Assembly: GCF_004216955.1 (NCBI RefSeq)
Contig: NZ_SGXL01000001.1
Location: 2,197,413-2,261,412, forward strand
Length of the DNA: 64,000 nucleotides
Source of the DNA: Fictibacillus sp. BK138
Lineage (GTDB): Bacteria; Bacillota; Bacilli; Bacillales; Fictibacillaceae
Direction of reading: 5' to 3'
The stretch's first letter is position 1. Each line of letters begins with the position of its first letter. Under the pieces are notes generated by a model, which was given only the letters and a program-made list of their open reading frames with translations, was not told the origin of the DNA and did not search any database. This document shows positions 16,496 through 23,910 of this stretch, piece after piece. A program made the position numbers and the translations under genes.

Positions 16496-17386
16496 TCAAA
16501 TAAGGTCATTTAATGGATTACTTTGGTCAATTGTTTCTTTTAACTCATGTGCAAAATACCCAATATATCCTTGTGTAACTTGTATCTTTGAATGTCTTGC
16601 TAACAATTGAACTTCTCGTAAGTTGGCTCCATTCTTCAACAATCCCTTGATATAAAAGTTCCTCATACAATGTGTAGAGAAATCACCTTGTATCTCAAGT
16701 GTTTTCTTTAAACGCTTGAAGAAGTTTTGTATTCCATTTTTAGTAATCCTTGTTCCATTCCTTGTGGTAAACAATGGTTGAGGAGGTTTATTAAACTTTT
16801 TATCAACGAATAATTTCCAATCTAAGAGCTCTCTTGCCAATGTATCGGACAATGGAACACTTTGGTGTTTTCGAGTTTTGCTTTCAAGGATTGTAATAAG
16901 GGAGTTTGTAAAGTCAATGTCCGTCCAATTTAATCGCTCAATCTCACTCAAACGACAACCAGTTCCAATCATAAATAAAACAAGAACGTAATTCCTCCGT
17001 GACCTTTTTACACGTCTTAAATGTGAAAGTACAAGTTGAATATCTTCTTGTCTAACGATCTTGGGAACCGAGTCTTCTCTTACCGCTTTAACTCCTTTGG
17101 TGAATTGTTGATCTACAAGACTTTCCTCAACTAACCACCTTGAGAATGCACGGAGTAACTTCAATTTTGTATTAATGGTTTTTGGTTTGTTTCCATTGTC
17201 GGCACAACGTCTCAAATATTGTTTGATTACAAGCGGTGATATGTCTTCAACTTGTTCAATGCTTTGAGTGTTCAACCATTCATTCCAAGACTTAAAGAAA
17301 TCTTTGTATACGGTCAACGTTGATTCCCTTAATCCCTCAAACTTCCTTTCAATCAAAAACTCTTTTTGTAATGTTTCAACTAACAT
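16496..17386 (-). CDS. int: Tyrosine recombinase (element integrase)
   Basis: The 296-aa product has an N-terminal SAM-like core-binding domain (about residues 5-95) and a catalytic domain with Arg in GTGCRLSEIERLNW, Lys in LESKTRKHQSVPL, HCMR, LLARHSK and the nucleophile Tyr in VTQGYIGYF. It is XerC-like in length and should integrate and excise the element at the tRNA-Val 3' end. The ATG at 17386 has AAGGAGG eight bases upstream, and that site is paired inside a terminator-like hairpin. It is 117 bp downstream of tRNA-Val and cotranscribable with it. Confidence 0.95.
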   Translation of the reverse strand: MLVETLQKEFLIERKFEGLRESTLTVYKDFFKSWNEWLNTQSIEQVEDISPLVIKQYLRRCADNGNKPKTINTKLKLLRAFSRWLVEESLVDQQFTKGVKAVREDSVPKIVRQEDIQLVLSHLRRVKRSRRNYVLVLFMIGTGCRLSEIERLNWTDIDFTNSLITILESKTRKHQSVPLSDTLARELLDWKLFVDKKFNKPPQPLFTTRNGTRITKNGIQNFFKRLKKTLEIQGDFSTHCMRNFYIKGLLKNGANLREVQLLARHSKIQVTQGYIGYFAHELKETIDQSNPLNDLI

Positions 17387-17430
17387 AAAAAAAACCTCCT
17401 TGAAAACTCGTGTAGAGTTCAAGAAGGTTT
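17387..17430 (-). promoter_or_regulatory. Terminator-like hairpin that sequesters the integrase ribosome site
   Basis: On the minus strand AACCTTCTTGAACTC pairs with GAGTT, a TT bulge, and CAAGGAGGTT, around a five-base loop. Eight Ts follow and then the integrase ATG. The 3' arm includes AAGGAGG. The structure can therefore stop readthrough from tRNA-Val and hide the integrase start. Confidence 0.8.
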
Positions 17431-17500
17431 AAAATGTGTCCCATATATGAGCACTACCCAAAATTTCATTGGTTCGTAACTCAATGTCAGTTATATCAAG

Positions 17501-17550
17501 TATGGTGACCCGAGAGGGGTTCGAACCCCCGACCTCTACCCTGTCAAGGT
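17501..17550 (-). repeat. Right attachment site within tRNA-Val
   Basis: This is the second copy of the 50-base duplication. It lies inside the intact tRNA-Val gene from the anticodon region through CCA plus two bases. Identity with the left copy ends at 17550, where the tRNA continues and the left copy does not. Confidence 0.92.
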
Positions 17551-17578
17551 AGCGCTCTCCCAGCTGAGCTATCGGATC
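17503..17578 (-). tRNA. tRNA-Val (anticodon GAC)
   Basis: The 76-nt gene folds fully: the acceptor pairs GATCCGA with TCGGGTC, the D arm carries AGCTCAGCTGGGAGAGC, the anticodon arm is CTACC-TTGACAG-GGTAG with GAC, the variable loop is AGGTC, and the T arm is GGGGG-TTCGAAC-CCCTC. The discriminator A is followed by an encoded CCA. It has a near-consensus promoter upstream. Its 3' part was supplied by the integrated element. Confidence 0.97.
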
Positions 17579-17600
17579 TCTATTTTGCGGAACAATTAAA

Positions 17601-17629
17601 AATATACGACAGAGCGGTTTGTCTGTCAA
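17601..17629 (-). promoter_or_regulatory. Sigma-A promoter of tRNA-Val
   Basis: On the minus strand TTGACA is followed by 17 bases and TATATT. It lies 23 bases before the tRNA 5' end and is followed by a short AT-rich leader. Confidence 0.9.
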
Positions 17630-17650
17630 TAAAAATTTGACTTTTTCAGC

Positions 17651-17770
17651 CTCAAAAACATTTATGAGCCTTCATCTAAATTTATGAGCCTTCAAAAACA
17701 TTTATGGTCTTTCAAAAGATTTTATGAGCCTTCAAATTTTTTTATGGTCCTTCAAATTTATTTATAGAAT
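17651..17770. repeat. Degenerate tandem array, six units of exactly 20 bp
   Basis: Units start at 17651, 17671, 17691, 17711, 17731 and 17751. Each has (T)TCAAA, four or five variable bases, and then TTTATG(A/G)(G/T)C(C/T), with the last unit decayed. The array lies directly upstream of the tRNA-Val promoter and just beyond the pgpA terminator. It is outside the integrated element. Confidence 0.9.
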
Positions 17771-17802
17771 TTTCGACATACACACCCTGCCCATATGAAT
17801 AT

Positions 17803-17827
17803 AAAAACCTCCGCAAGCGCGGAGGTT
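17803..17827 (-). terminator. Terminator of the PgpA-like gene
   Basis: On the minus strand AACCTCCGC and GCGGAGGTT form a perfect 9-bp stem with a four-base loop, followed by TTTAT. Confidence 0.9.
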
Positions 17828-17833
17828 CCTCTA

Positions 17834-18391
17834 TCAGCCTATTTTTTCTTCATTTTCATGTTGTGCGATTTCCTCTGCTGTCAGCCACTCCTGCTTATCG
17901 CGAAGTCTGTGTGCAAGCCGGCTTGAGGCGTTGGCTGCGATACTTGCAACCAGGTCATCTAGGAAAGTATGAACTTTTCCGTTAGCTATCTTCGTATCGA
18001 GCTTTTGAATAATGCCCATCTTAAATTTATCTAAGTGACCAAACGTCGTAACAGCGATGCTTCCGTATCCAAATACAGCACCGAGGGCGATCGTTTCATC
18101 CACTCCGAACAATCCTTCATCCTGTTCTACGATACTCTGCAAAGGTTCTGACAGCTTTTTTTGCTCAGCCAATATATCAAGTTCTACACCTACTAAAATA
18201 GCGTGTTGAATTTCTCGCTTCATTAAGACTGCATCGACGCTCTCAATACATTCTTCTTTAGTCAGTCCTGGTGAAAATGGAATCTGCATTTCATAAACGA
18301 TTTCTGCGATCTCAGGAATGGTGACGCCTCTTTCAATCAGCAGCCTTCTAGCAGCCGCCTCAACTTCCCTACTGTGCACTCTATTTTTCAA
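17834..18391 (-). CDS. pgpA: Phosphatidylglycerophosphatase A family (YutG-like)
   Basis: The 185-aa product carries PgpA family signatures: ETIALGAVFGYGSIAVTTFGHLDK in the middle and HTFLDDLVASIAANASSRLAHRL near the end. Members dephosphorylate phosphatidylglycerophosphate in phospholipid synthesis, and the B. subtilis relative is YutG. The start is TTG at 18391 with GAGGTG seven bases upstream. It is monocistronic, with a terminator directly after the stop, and is the first conserved gene beyond the integrated element and tRNA-Val. Confidence 0.85.
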   Translation of the reverse strand: MKNRVHSREVEAAARRLLIERGVTIPEIAEIVYEMQIPFSPGLTKEECIESVDAVLMKREIQHAILVGVELDILAEQKKLSEPLQSIVEQDEGLFGVDETIALGAVFGYGSIAVTTFGHLDKFKMGIIQKLDTKIANGKVHTFLDDLVASIAANASSRLAHRLRDKQEWLTAEEIAQHENEEKIG

Positions 18392-18530
18392 CAGACTTCA
18401 CCTCATTTTTATGTTCACTATTAATCGTCATTCGTATTGATTCTTTCATTATAGCATTATATGTTACAATTATACGAGTCGAATGAAAACGCTTTTACTT
18501 ATTATACTGTCAGCAAAAGGAGGTCCGTTT

Positions 18531-19262
18531 ATGGCCATTCTTAAAGGTTCCATTACAGACGATAACATTCAAAGCAAATATTTAGATGAAACGATAGAAT
18601 TACTTATCTATCTTCCCTCCCGTTTCACTCCATTAGTGAAATATCCAATACTAATCGCACAGGATGGCAGGGATTACTTTCAACTAGGAAAGCTGGCAAA
18701 AACGGCTGACCGCTTGATGGAAGATGGCCAGATAGAAGATTGTATTATTATTGGTGTGAATCATAAAGGAATTAAAGACAGAAAAGCAAAATATGATCCA
18801 ACAGGTGAAAAACACGAGAATTATATTAGGTTTATGGCCTATGAATTGACAGCCTATCTAAATGAGAAATTCAACACTTTACAGCTCGGTGCAGGAATGG
18901 GATTAATAGGAGATTCACTTGGCGGATATGTCGCTATGAAACTTGGTCTCTTGTATCCGAATACCTTTGGAAAAGTGATTGTTCAATCGCCTTATATCCC
19001 AGAGGAACTGCTGCAAACTGTTGAATCTATCGAACAGATGCAAACATTGACGATCTATCATTCCATTGGCGATGAAGAACATAGTTTCACAAACCCTGAA
19101 GGAATAACAAAAGATTTTCTTGAACCAAACCGCAGAATGAACAAGCTGCTAAACAATTTTGCGCTGGATTATGAATACTCAGAGTTTCAAGGTAATCACC
19201 TTTGGGTAAACTGGCAAAAAGATTTGGTTCCAGCATTAACGTTTCTTTACAATAATCGCTAA
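18531..19262 (+). CDS. yjcH: YjcH-like alpha/beta-hydrolase (esterase D family)
   Basis: The 243-aa product has an esterase D-like alpha/beta fold. The nucleophile elbow is [10 protein letters not shown], an early strand reads [17 protein letters not shown], and the likely catalytic His is in GNHLWVNW. B. subtilis YjcH is the matching protein beside yjcG and yjcF, and the same three genes follow each other here. The substrate is unknown. The ATG at 18531 is preceded by AAAGGAGG, and the longer in-frame start at 18483 is not. Confidence 0.85.
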   Translation: MAILKGSITDDNIQSKYLDETIELLIYLPSRFTPLVKYPILIAQDGRDYFQLGKLAKTADRLMEDGQIEDCIIIGVNHKGIKDRKAKYDPTGEKHENYIRFMAYELTAYLNEKFNTLQLGAGMGLIGDSLGGYVAMKLGLLYPNTFGKVIVQSPYIPEELLQTVESIEQMQTLTIYHSIGDEEHSFTNPEGITKDFLEPNRRMNKLLNNFALDYEYSEFQGNHLWVNWQKDLVPALTFLYNNR

Positions 19263-19321
19263 CTGTGGGAAATAAAAAGAATATTTGGTATACTATTTCA
19301 AAAGATGAGGGAGGAAGAATT

Positions 19322-19837
19322 ATGAAATATGGTATTGCTATTTTTCCATCAAAAAATCTACAAGATAAAGTAAATTCCTACCGAAAAAGGTACGATCCAC
19401 ACTATGCCCTTATCGCGCCTCATATTACATTAAAAGAACCTTTTGAGGCGACCGAAGAAGAGCTTCAAGATCAGATTTCTTATATCTCTTCTGTTGCTCA
19501 GAATATTAATCCTTTTTCCATAATGATTAACAAGGTGGGCTCCTTCCATCCTGTTAATAATGCAATCTACTTAAAAGTAAACGAAGCTGAAGAATTAAAG
19601 TCACTGCACGATCAGCTGTATTCAGGTCCGCTTGAACATCAGCAGCCTTATAATTTTGTTCCTCATTTAACATTGGGGCAAAAGCTTTCAGACGAAGAGC
19701 ATTCAGATGTTTTGGAACGCCTTCGCATGATTGATATTGAACACGAAGAACGTATTGATCGCTTCCAGCTCCTCTACCAGCTTGAGAATGGATATTGGAC
19801 AGTATATGAAACGTTTCGTCTTGGAAAGGGTGTTTAA
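19322..19837 (+). CDS. yjcG: YjcG-like 2H phosphoesterase
   Basis: The 171-aa product has two HxT motifs (APHITLKEP near residue 37 and VPHLTLGQK near 118), the hallmark of the 2H phosphoesterase/LigT fold. The start [11 protein letters not shown] and [12 protein letters not shown] match remembered B. subtilis YjcG. The role is probably hydrolysis of cyclic phosphodiesters or 2',5'-linked RNA, and the natural substrate is unknown. AGGGAGG precedes the ATG at 19322. It lies 59 bp after yjcH and 5 bp before yjcF. Confidence 0.9.
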   Translation: MKYGIAIFPSKNLQDKVNSYRKRYDPHYALIAPHITLKEPFEATEEELQDQISYISSVAQNINPFSIMINKVGSFHPVNNAIYLKVNEAEELKSLHDQLYSGPLEHQQPYNFVPHLTLGQKLSDEEHSDVLERLRMIDIEHEERIDRFQLLYQLENGYWTVYETFRLGKGV

Positions 19838-19842
19838 TAAGT

Positions 19843-20283
19843 TTGATTAAAAAGTATACATCTGATGACCAAGGCTATAGAGATGCATTAGAAGTTCGAA
19901 GAGATGTATTCGTACGCGAACAGCAAATCGACGAAAGTGAAGAGATCGATGAGTTTGAAGATTCAGCTGTTCATTTTGTGCTGTACGATGAAAACAGCAA
20001 GCCTGTTGGAGCGTCCAGACTTCGCGAAGTAAAGGGTGAAGGAAAAGTTGAACGGGTTTGCGTGCTTTCTTCACACCGAAAAAAAGGATTAGGTGAAGAG
20101 TTGATGAGAGCTATGGAACAGACGGCTAAAGATCGATCTTTTCCGAGCCTTATATTATATGCACAAATCCAGGCAGAAGACTTTTATAAAAAATTGGGGT
20201 ATCATACAACATCTTCAGAACCGTTTTTAGATGCCAACATACCGCATGTAGCCATGAAAAAAGTATTGAATTCGTCCGAGTGA
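19843..20283 (+). CDS. yjcF: YjcF-like GNAT N-acetyltransferase
   Basis: The 146-aa product is a GNAT enzyme. The acetyl-CoA loop reads VERVCVLSSHRKKGLGEELM, preceded by ALEVRRDVFVREQQI and followed by LYAQIQAEDFYKKLGY. It matches B. subtilis YjcF in length and order. The acceptor is unknown. The start is TTG at 19843, with AAAGGG inside the end of yjcG, which indicates coupling. The stop codon is inside the loop of the terminator that ends this three-gene unit. Confidence 0.88.
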   Translation: MIKKYTSDDQGYRDALEVRRDVFVREQQIDESEEIDEFEDSAVHFVLYDENSKPVGASRLREVKGEGKVERVCVLSSHRKKGLGEELMRAMEQTAKDRSFPSLILYAQIQAEDFYKKLGYHTTSSEPFLDANIPHVAMKKVLNSSE

Positions 20284-20300
20284 CGGAATCAATACTTTTT
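20262..20300 (+). terminator. Terminator of the yjcHGF unit
   Basis: AGTATTGAATTCGTC pairs almost fully with GACGGAATCAATACT, and TTTTTTAG follows. The yjcF stop codon lies between the arms. Confidence 0.85.
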
Positions 20301-20367
20301 TAGTTTATAAACGTCTTATCTCGTCAAAACTGAAAAGTAATACGTTTATTATGAGGAGATACGGTTG

Positions 20368-21063
20368 ATGGACATACATGTGGGACAACTAACTACAGAA
20401 TTGATTGTGGGCTTTTTAGCTCTTTTTATCCTTACAAAAATATTAGGGAAAACTCAAATTTCACAGATCACTCCGTTTGATTTTATTTCGTCCATCTTTT
20501 TAGGTGAATTAGTGGGTAATGCCATGTATGATGATGAGACCTCTATTTTTGTCATTTTGTACGCTATTTTAATATGGGGCTCTCTTGTATATATGATAGA
20601 GATCATCTCACAAAAATTTAAAGGTACTCGTAAAATGTTAGAGGGTGCGCCGACTATTGTTATCCGCAAAGGGCTTTTAGATCGTGATCAGCTTAAAAAG
20701 AGCAAACTTGATATCAATCAGCTTCAAAACTTAGTCCGGCAAAAAGGATATTTCAGTCTTCGTGAAGTCGAATATGCCATCTTAGAAACGAACGGCACAC
20801 TTAGCATATTGCCAAAATATCAATATGGATCACCAAACAGACAAGATATGAACATGCATACCGACCAACAGCCTGAACTGCCCGTTACTTTAATTCTAGA
20901 TGGAGAAATTAATATGGATAATCTATCTACCGCTGGAATATCAAAAAAGAAACTATTAAATCAGATTCATGAGCATGGTTATAAAACGGTTAAAGATGTG
21001 CTTTATGCAGAAATGTCAGAAGGCAAACTGTTAATCATGCCGATGGCTGACCCGAAAAAATAA
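20368..21063 (+). CDS. DUF421 (YetF-like) membrane protein
   Basis: The 231-aa product has three N-terminal membrane helices (about residues 8-80) and then the soluble DUF421 domain (EGAPTIVIRKGLLDRDQL, QKGYFSLREVEYAILETNG, LPVTLILDGEIN). B. subtilis homologues include YetF-type proteins, some of which affect spore germination or lie in the spore membrane, though the biochemical role is unclear. GAGGAG precedes the start, and the ATG at 20368 is preferred to TTG at 20365. Its 3' end overlaps the convergent MBL gene by 29 bp. Confidence 0.85.
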   Translation: MDIHVGQLTTELIVGFLALFILTKILGKTQISQITPFDFISSIFLGELVGNAMYDDETSIFVILYAILIWGSLVYMIEIISQKFKGTRKMLEGAPTIVIRKGLLDRDQLKKSKLDINQLQNLVRQKGYFSLREVEYAILETNGTLSILPKYQYGSPNRQDMNMHTDQQPELPVTLILDGEINMDNLSTAGISKKKLLNQIHEHGYKTVKDVLYAEMSEGKLLIMPMADPKK

Positions 21064-21952
21064 CCGGTCGACCCTCTTTTATCGTATAAACCGCTTTCCG
21101 CTCTTCGATGAGCTGAATCAAATATGCTGTAATTGCAGTTCTAAATAAGGAGTACATTCCAAGGTTAGCGGGGTCAATTTCATGTTTCAAAAGCATTTTG
21201 GCAATGAGGTCTTCCAGCGAAAGACCGCGATCGCCACAAGCGATTAAAAAATTGTTCATCTGGATCAGAAGTCTTTGGTGTACTTCAATATTTGCTTGAA
21301 TCGTATCCTCATATTCATCGGAAAAGGCTCCATGTCCAGGAAGCATCCCTCCAACTTTGATATGAAGTAAATAGTCTAGCGTTGAGAAGTTTGAAGAGGA
21401 GTCAACGATAAAAGGAATCTTATGTTTTTCTAGTGTTTCTTTGCCAAGATAAGAATCTGACGCAAAAAAGATATCATTGTAAATGAGACCGAATTGATTA
21501 TGACTATGACCAGGGAGATGAATGAATTCTACTTCTAATGAATCAGCTCTCCAGATCCCAGGCTGACAGATTTCATCAATATGTACGGAAGGCGCTTCTA
21601 AAAATTTGTTCCGCATCTCCTTTAATGGAAAGTTGCCATGAAATAAGTACATGGGCTCAAGAACGGGATATCTCATAATCGCTTCTTCAAGCGCAGGAGC
21701 TATTGTATGAACCTCATAGTTTTTTTGGATATATTGTGCGCCTCCAAAATGGTCAGCATGTGCGTGCGTGATAAATAGATGAGTGATTGGAAATTTGTTG
21801 TCCTGCAGCTTTTTAATCGCTTTTTTTGCCGCAGATGATTCAAGACCTGCGTCGATCAGCATGCCTTTGCTTCTATCCTCGCTTACGATGTAACCTATAT
21901 TGACAGCACTTTTAAAGTAATAACAACCCTCTTTAATTTCAATAAATTCCAT
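21035..21952 (-). CDS. MBL-fold metallo-hydrolase
   Basis: The 305-aa product has the HxHxDH zinc motif in FITHAHADHFGG, the later ligands in HLPGHSHNQFG and FFASDSYLGK, and GGMLPGHGAF. A C-terminal helical domain of about 90 residues (EVHQRLLIQMNN, HEIDPANLGMYSL) looks like that of hydroxyacylglutathione hydrolase or quinolone-response proteins. The substrate is unknown. The ATG at 21952 has GAGGTG at good spacing, whereas the longer frame back to 22042 has no site. The stop lies inside the DUF421 gene, with no terminator between the two. Confidence 0.85.
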   Translation of the reverse strand: MEFIEIKEGCYYFKSAVNIGYIVSEDRSKGMLIDAGLESSAAKKAIKKLQDNKFPITHLFITHAHADHFGGAQYIQKNYEVHTIAPALEEAIMRYPVLEPMYLFHGNFPLKEMRNKFLEAPSVHIDEICQPGIWRADSLEVEFIHLPGHSHNQFGLIYNDIFFASDSYLGKETLEKHKIPFIVDSSSNFSTLDYLLHIKVGGMLPGHGAFSDEYEDTIQANIEVHQRLLIQMNNFLIACGDRGLSLEDLIAKMLLKHEIDPANLGMYSLFRTAITAYLIQLIEERKAVYTIKEGRPVIFSGQPSA

Positions 21953-22256
21953 TTGGTTCACCTCAGATGCTAGTTTATAGTTTTTCAATTCTCTAAAAAA
22001 GCCCCATCGCTCTAGAAAGCAAAGTCTTTTCCAGATGGACATTATTTTATGATGGAGTAATTTATGTTCGGTTATGCAGGATAATTGTTCGGTAGATCCA
22101 TTTTTTTGTTCGGTTAATCTTGACTTTTGTTCGGTTAACCGACATTTAAATTAAATCCCTAGTTCATTGTTCTTTTCACGAAGATTATTATTAGACAAAA
22201 TCTAAAGTTAAAGCCCTATCGAGAGTAAACATTGTGGAGTTGGAGACAAAAAAAAG
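21953..22256. other. Intergenic region upstream of the MBL gene
   Basis: About 300 bp without a supported gene. It contains the 21-bp-period array at 22065-22148 and probably the MBL promoter between the array and 21952, but I could not fix -35 and -10 boxes with confidence. Confidence 0.6.
22065..22148. repeat. Degenerate tandem array, four units of exactly 21 bp
   Basis: TGTTCGGT begins at 22065, 22086, 22107 and 22128, an exact 21-bp period. Three copies extend as TGTTCGGTTA and three are preceded by an AT-rich run. The bases between cores vary. It lies about 110 bp upstream of the MBL start. It parallels the 20-bp array at 17651-17770. Confidence 0.9.
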
Positions 22257-22275
22257 AAACCTATTAAATGGTTTC
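22246..22275 (-). terminator. Terminator of the 76-aa gene
   Basis: On the minus strand GAAACC and GGTTTC form the stem and TCTTTTTTTTG follows. The gene stop codon lies in the loop. Confidence 0.75.
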
Positions 22276-22494
22276 GTTAATTATTAATCCTTTTCCTTCT
22301 ATTTCACTTAATACTTGGTGAAATCTCTTTTTTTCTTCAACTGTATAACTACTTTTTGGATGTGAAGATGTATGAACCGTGTCATTATGAATGGGAGGAA
22401 CACTAGGAACAACAGGAAGGCCAGGTTCACCTTTTTCCATACGACTAGCATATTGCATTCTTTGGATTGGTATATACGGTAATATATAACCCAT
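22264..22494 (-). CDS. Small conserved-looking protein, unknown function
   Basis: The 76-aa product starts MGYILPYIPIQRMQYASRME, then has a Pro-rich middle and a helical end (YTVEEKKRFHQVLSEIEGKG). The MGYILPY...QYA opening resembles short Bacillus proteins of unknown role that I cannot name. The ATG at 22494 is nine bases after AAAGGAG, and the ATG three codons earlier overlaps that site. It is the first gene of a run of spore-surface genes, so a sporulation role is possible but not shown. Confidence 0.65.
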   Translation of the reverse strand: MGYILPYIPIQRMQYASRMEKGEPGLPVVPSVPPIHNDTVHTSSHPKSSYTVEEKKRFHQVLSEIEGKGLIINETI

Positions 22495-22566
22495 CTGCAA
22501 CATCTCCTTTATTATCTATTCCTTTTTGTTTTCCCTTTTCCTTCTAAGTTAAGCCTATAAAATAAA

Positions 22567-22596
22567 GAAAGAGCACCTTTAAGCGGCACTCTTAAA
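22567..22596 (-). terminator. Terminator of the Ser/His-rich gene
   Basis: On the minus strand AAGAGTGCC pairs, with two G-U pairs, to GGTGCTCTT, followed by TCTTTATTTTA. Confidence 0.7.
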
Positions 22597-22610
22597 AACA
22601 TGTGAATGAG

Positions 22611-22856
22611 TTATTCCCATGGATCATAGTATTCACCTGAACTGGAGCTAGAAGATTCAGATTTATTATGATTAGATCCATGTTTAGAAGATGAAGATGA
22701 TTCATGCTTTTTGTGGCTGGATTCATGCTTGTAAGAGCTTGAGCTAGAAGATTCCCAATGATGTTCATCTTCATGGATAATGATTTTACCTGCTTTAATG
22801 ATTACTTTATCTGCATAAATTTTTTTGTACTTCTTCTTATTCTTCCTTTCTTCCAT
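22611..22856 (-). CDS. Ser/His/Lys-rich spore-coat-like protein
   Basis: The 81-aa product begins with a basic segment (RKNKKKYKKIYADKVIIKAG) and continues as Ser runs alternating with His-Lys-Glu (WESSSSSSYKHESSHKKHES), ending SGEYYDPWE. Such low-complexity, phosphorylatable Ser-rich and His-rich proteins are typical of outer coat or crust proteins (CotB/CotG type), though no direct homologue is claimed. AGGAGG precedes the ATG. Upstream on the minus strand, TAAC, 16 bases and CATAAAATG give a fair sigma-K-like promoter. Confidence 0.65.
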   Translation of the reverse strand: MEERKNKKKYKKIYADKVIIKAGKIIIHEDEHHWESSSSSSYKHESSHKKHESSSSSKHGSNHNKSESSSSSSGEYYDPWE

Positions 22857-22919
22857 GTTTCAACCTCCTCGTTTAGTACATTTTATGCATGTCTAACGAG
22901 TTGGTTATAGGCTTTCTCA

Positions 22920-23816
22920 CTAAAAGTTGATTGCAATATGGTTTACTGCCTTAGCTCGATAATTTTGCTTATGAAAATATACAAAAGCTTCTACTGTAAT
23001 ATTTTCATCAATTTTGCTTCTAATAGGTATTTGAAAATCGTCAAGTGTTAACTTGTCACCGCTCTTAATCTTGGTTTCTCTCAATGGGCAGATCCAGATT
23101 TCTCCTCTTTCTTTTGCTTCTAATGCCCATTCATTATCCATAAACATCCATACGGATTGTGACATTTCTTCCTGAGAAGGTGAAGTAAGCAATGAAATAA
23201 TCTTCCCTTTTAATGAAGAAGCTTCTGCTGGCTGAAAGCGAAAGCAGATATATGGATTATCTAAAGTTTCTGTCCCCATGTTTTCAAGATAAAAGTTCCC
23301 TCTGACAAATCCTGTCTTTTCTTTTGTAAAAATAACAGAGTAATCAAAGTAACTTAAGCAGCTTTTTTCTTCTTTTTTTTCAGACGGAGCAGATTTTGCT
23401 TCATGTTCGTTTTTATTCTCATCAACAAAAGGTTCAGGTGAGCGGTTAATATTTATTCTTTTTTCCATACTCTTAATCCGTTGCTGGTACAAATCAATCT
23501 GTTGATCTTTTTCATTTAATTCATCTTGTATATTCTTAAGAAGTTCTTCGTAGCCATTTATTCTTTTTTCCATCTCATGATCTTGTAATCTGCTAAGCTT
23601 TTTGGATAAATTTTCGACTTGATCTCGAAGCTTTGCAAGTTCATTTTCTTTTTCCTCAATAAGATGAATTGAATTATTGTTGTTAATTTCATTTTCTAGA
23701 TTCTCGATCTTCTCTTCTGAGAATAGAAGCTTCTTTTCTAGGTCAAGGGCTTTTTCTTTGTAATACTCAATCCTGGAAATGAGCCGGTCATAGCTTAGTT
23801 TGTCTTTTGTACCCAT
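22920..23816 (-). CDS. Coiled-coil protein with C-terminal beta domain, probable spore-surface protein
   Basis: In this 298-aa protein, residues about 5-125 form a long coiled coil (KALDLEKKLLFSEEKIENLE, KENELAKLRDQVENLSKKL). A charged linker follows, then residues about 150-298 form a beta-rich domain (SYFDYSVIFTKEKTGFVRGN, NMGTETLDNPYICFRF, ITVEAFVYFHKQNYRA). The beta part looks like a family of sporulation-associated beta-sandwich domains, but I do not recognise it precisely. It has no signal peptide. GGGGGAA precedes the ATG. Neighbouring spore proteins suggest coat assembly. Confidence 0.6.
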   Translation of the reverse strand: MGTKDKLSYDRLISRIEYYKEKALDLEKKLLFSEEKIENLENEINNNNSIHLIEEKENELAKLRDQVENLSKKLSRLQDHEMEKRINGYEELLKNIQDELNEKDQQIDLYQQRIKSMEKRININRSPEPFVDENKNEHEAKSAPSEKKEEKSCLSYFDYSVIFTKEKTGFVRGNFYLENMGTETLDNPYICFRFQPAEASSLKGKIISLLTSPSQEEMSQSVWMFMDNEWALEAKERGEIWICPLRETKIKSGDKLTLDDFQIPIRSKIDENITVEAFVYFHKQNYRAKAVNHIAINF

Positions 23817-23910
23817 GTATCTTCCCCCTTGTAAAATTAGGCTCTTTCCTTATTCTATGTAAACCAAATCCATTCGTTCACTTTTTTTTAAGGGCTCTTT
23901 TTCAAGGTTG

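Larger units (their letters stand above)
7639..17550. mobile_element. 9.9-kb integrative element in tRNA-Val(GAC)
   Basis: A 50-bp direct duplication of the tRNA-Val 3' part bounds the region. A tyrosine integrase gene sits just inside the right end, and the interior is AT-rich with genes foreign to the flanking B. subtilis-like order. It also holds a serine resolvase, Rep-like winged-helix ORFs with iteron-like repeats, and cargo of unknown function. I see no relaxase, type IV secretion, capsid or terminase gene. It therefore resembles an integrated plasmid or small mobilisable island rather than a prophage or full ICE. Confidence 0.9.

Noticed and set aside
17651-17770. Possible CRISPR array
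   Set aside because: The period is only 20 bp with no 25-40-bp repeats or spacers, units are degenerate, and there are no cas genes.
21953-22042. Longer MBL protein starting at 22042
   Set aside because: The added 30 residues have no family likeness. The ATG at 21952 has a GAGGTG site and begins at the expected first strand.
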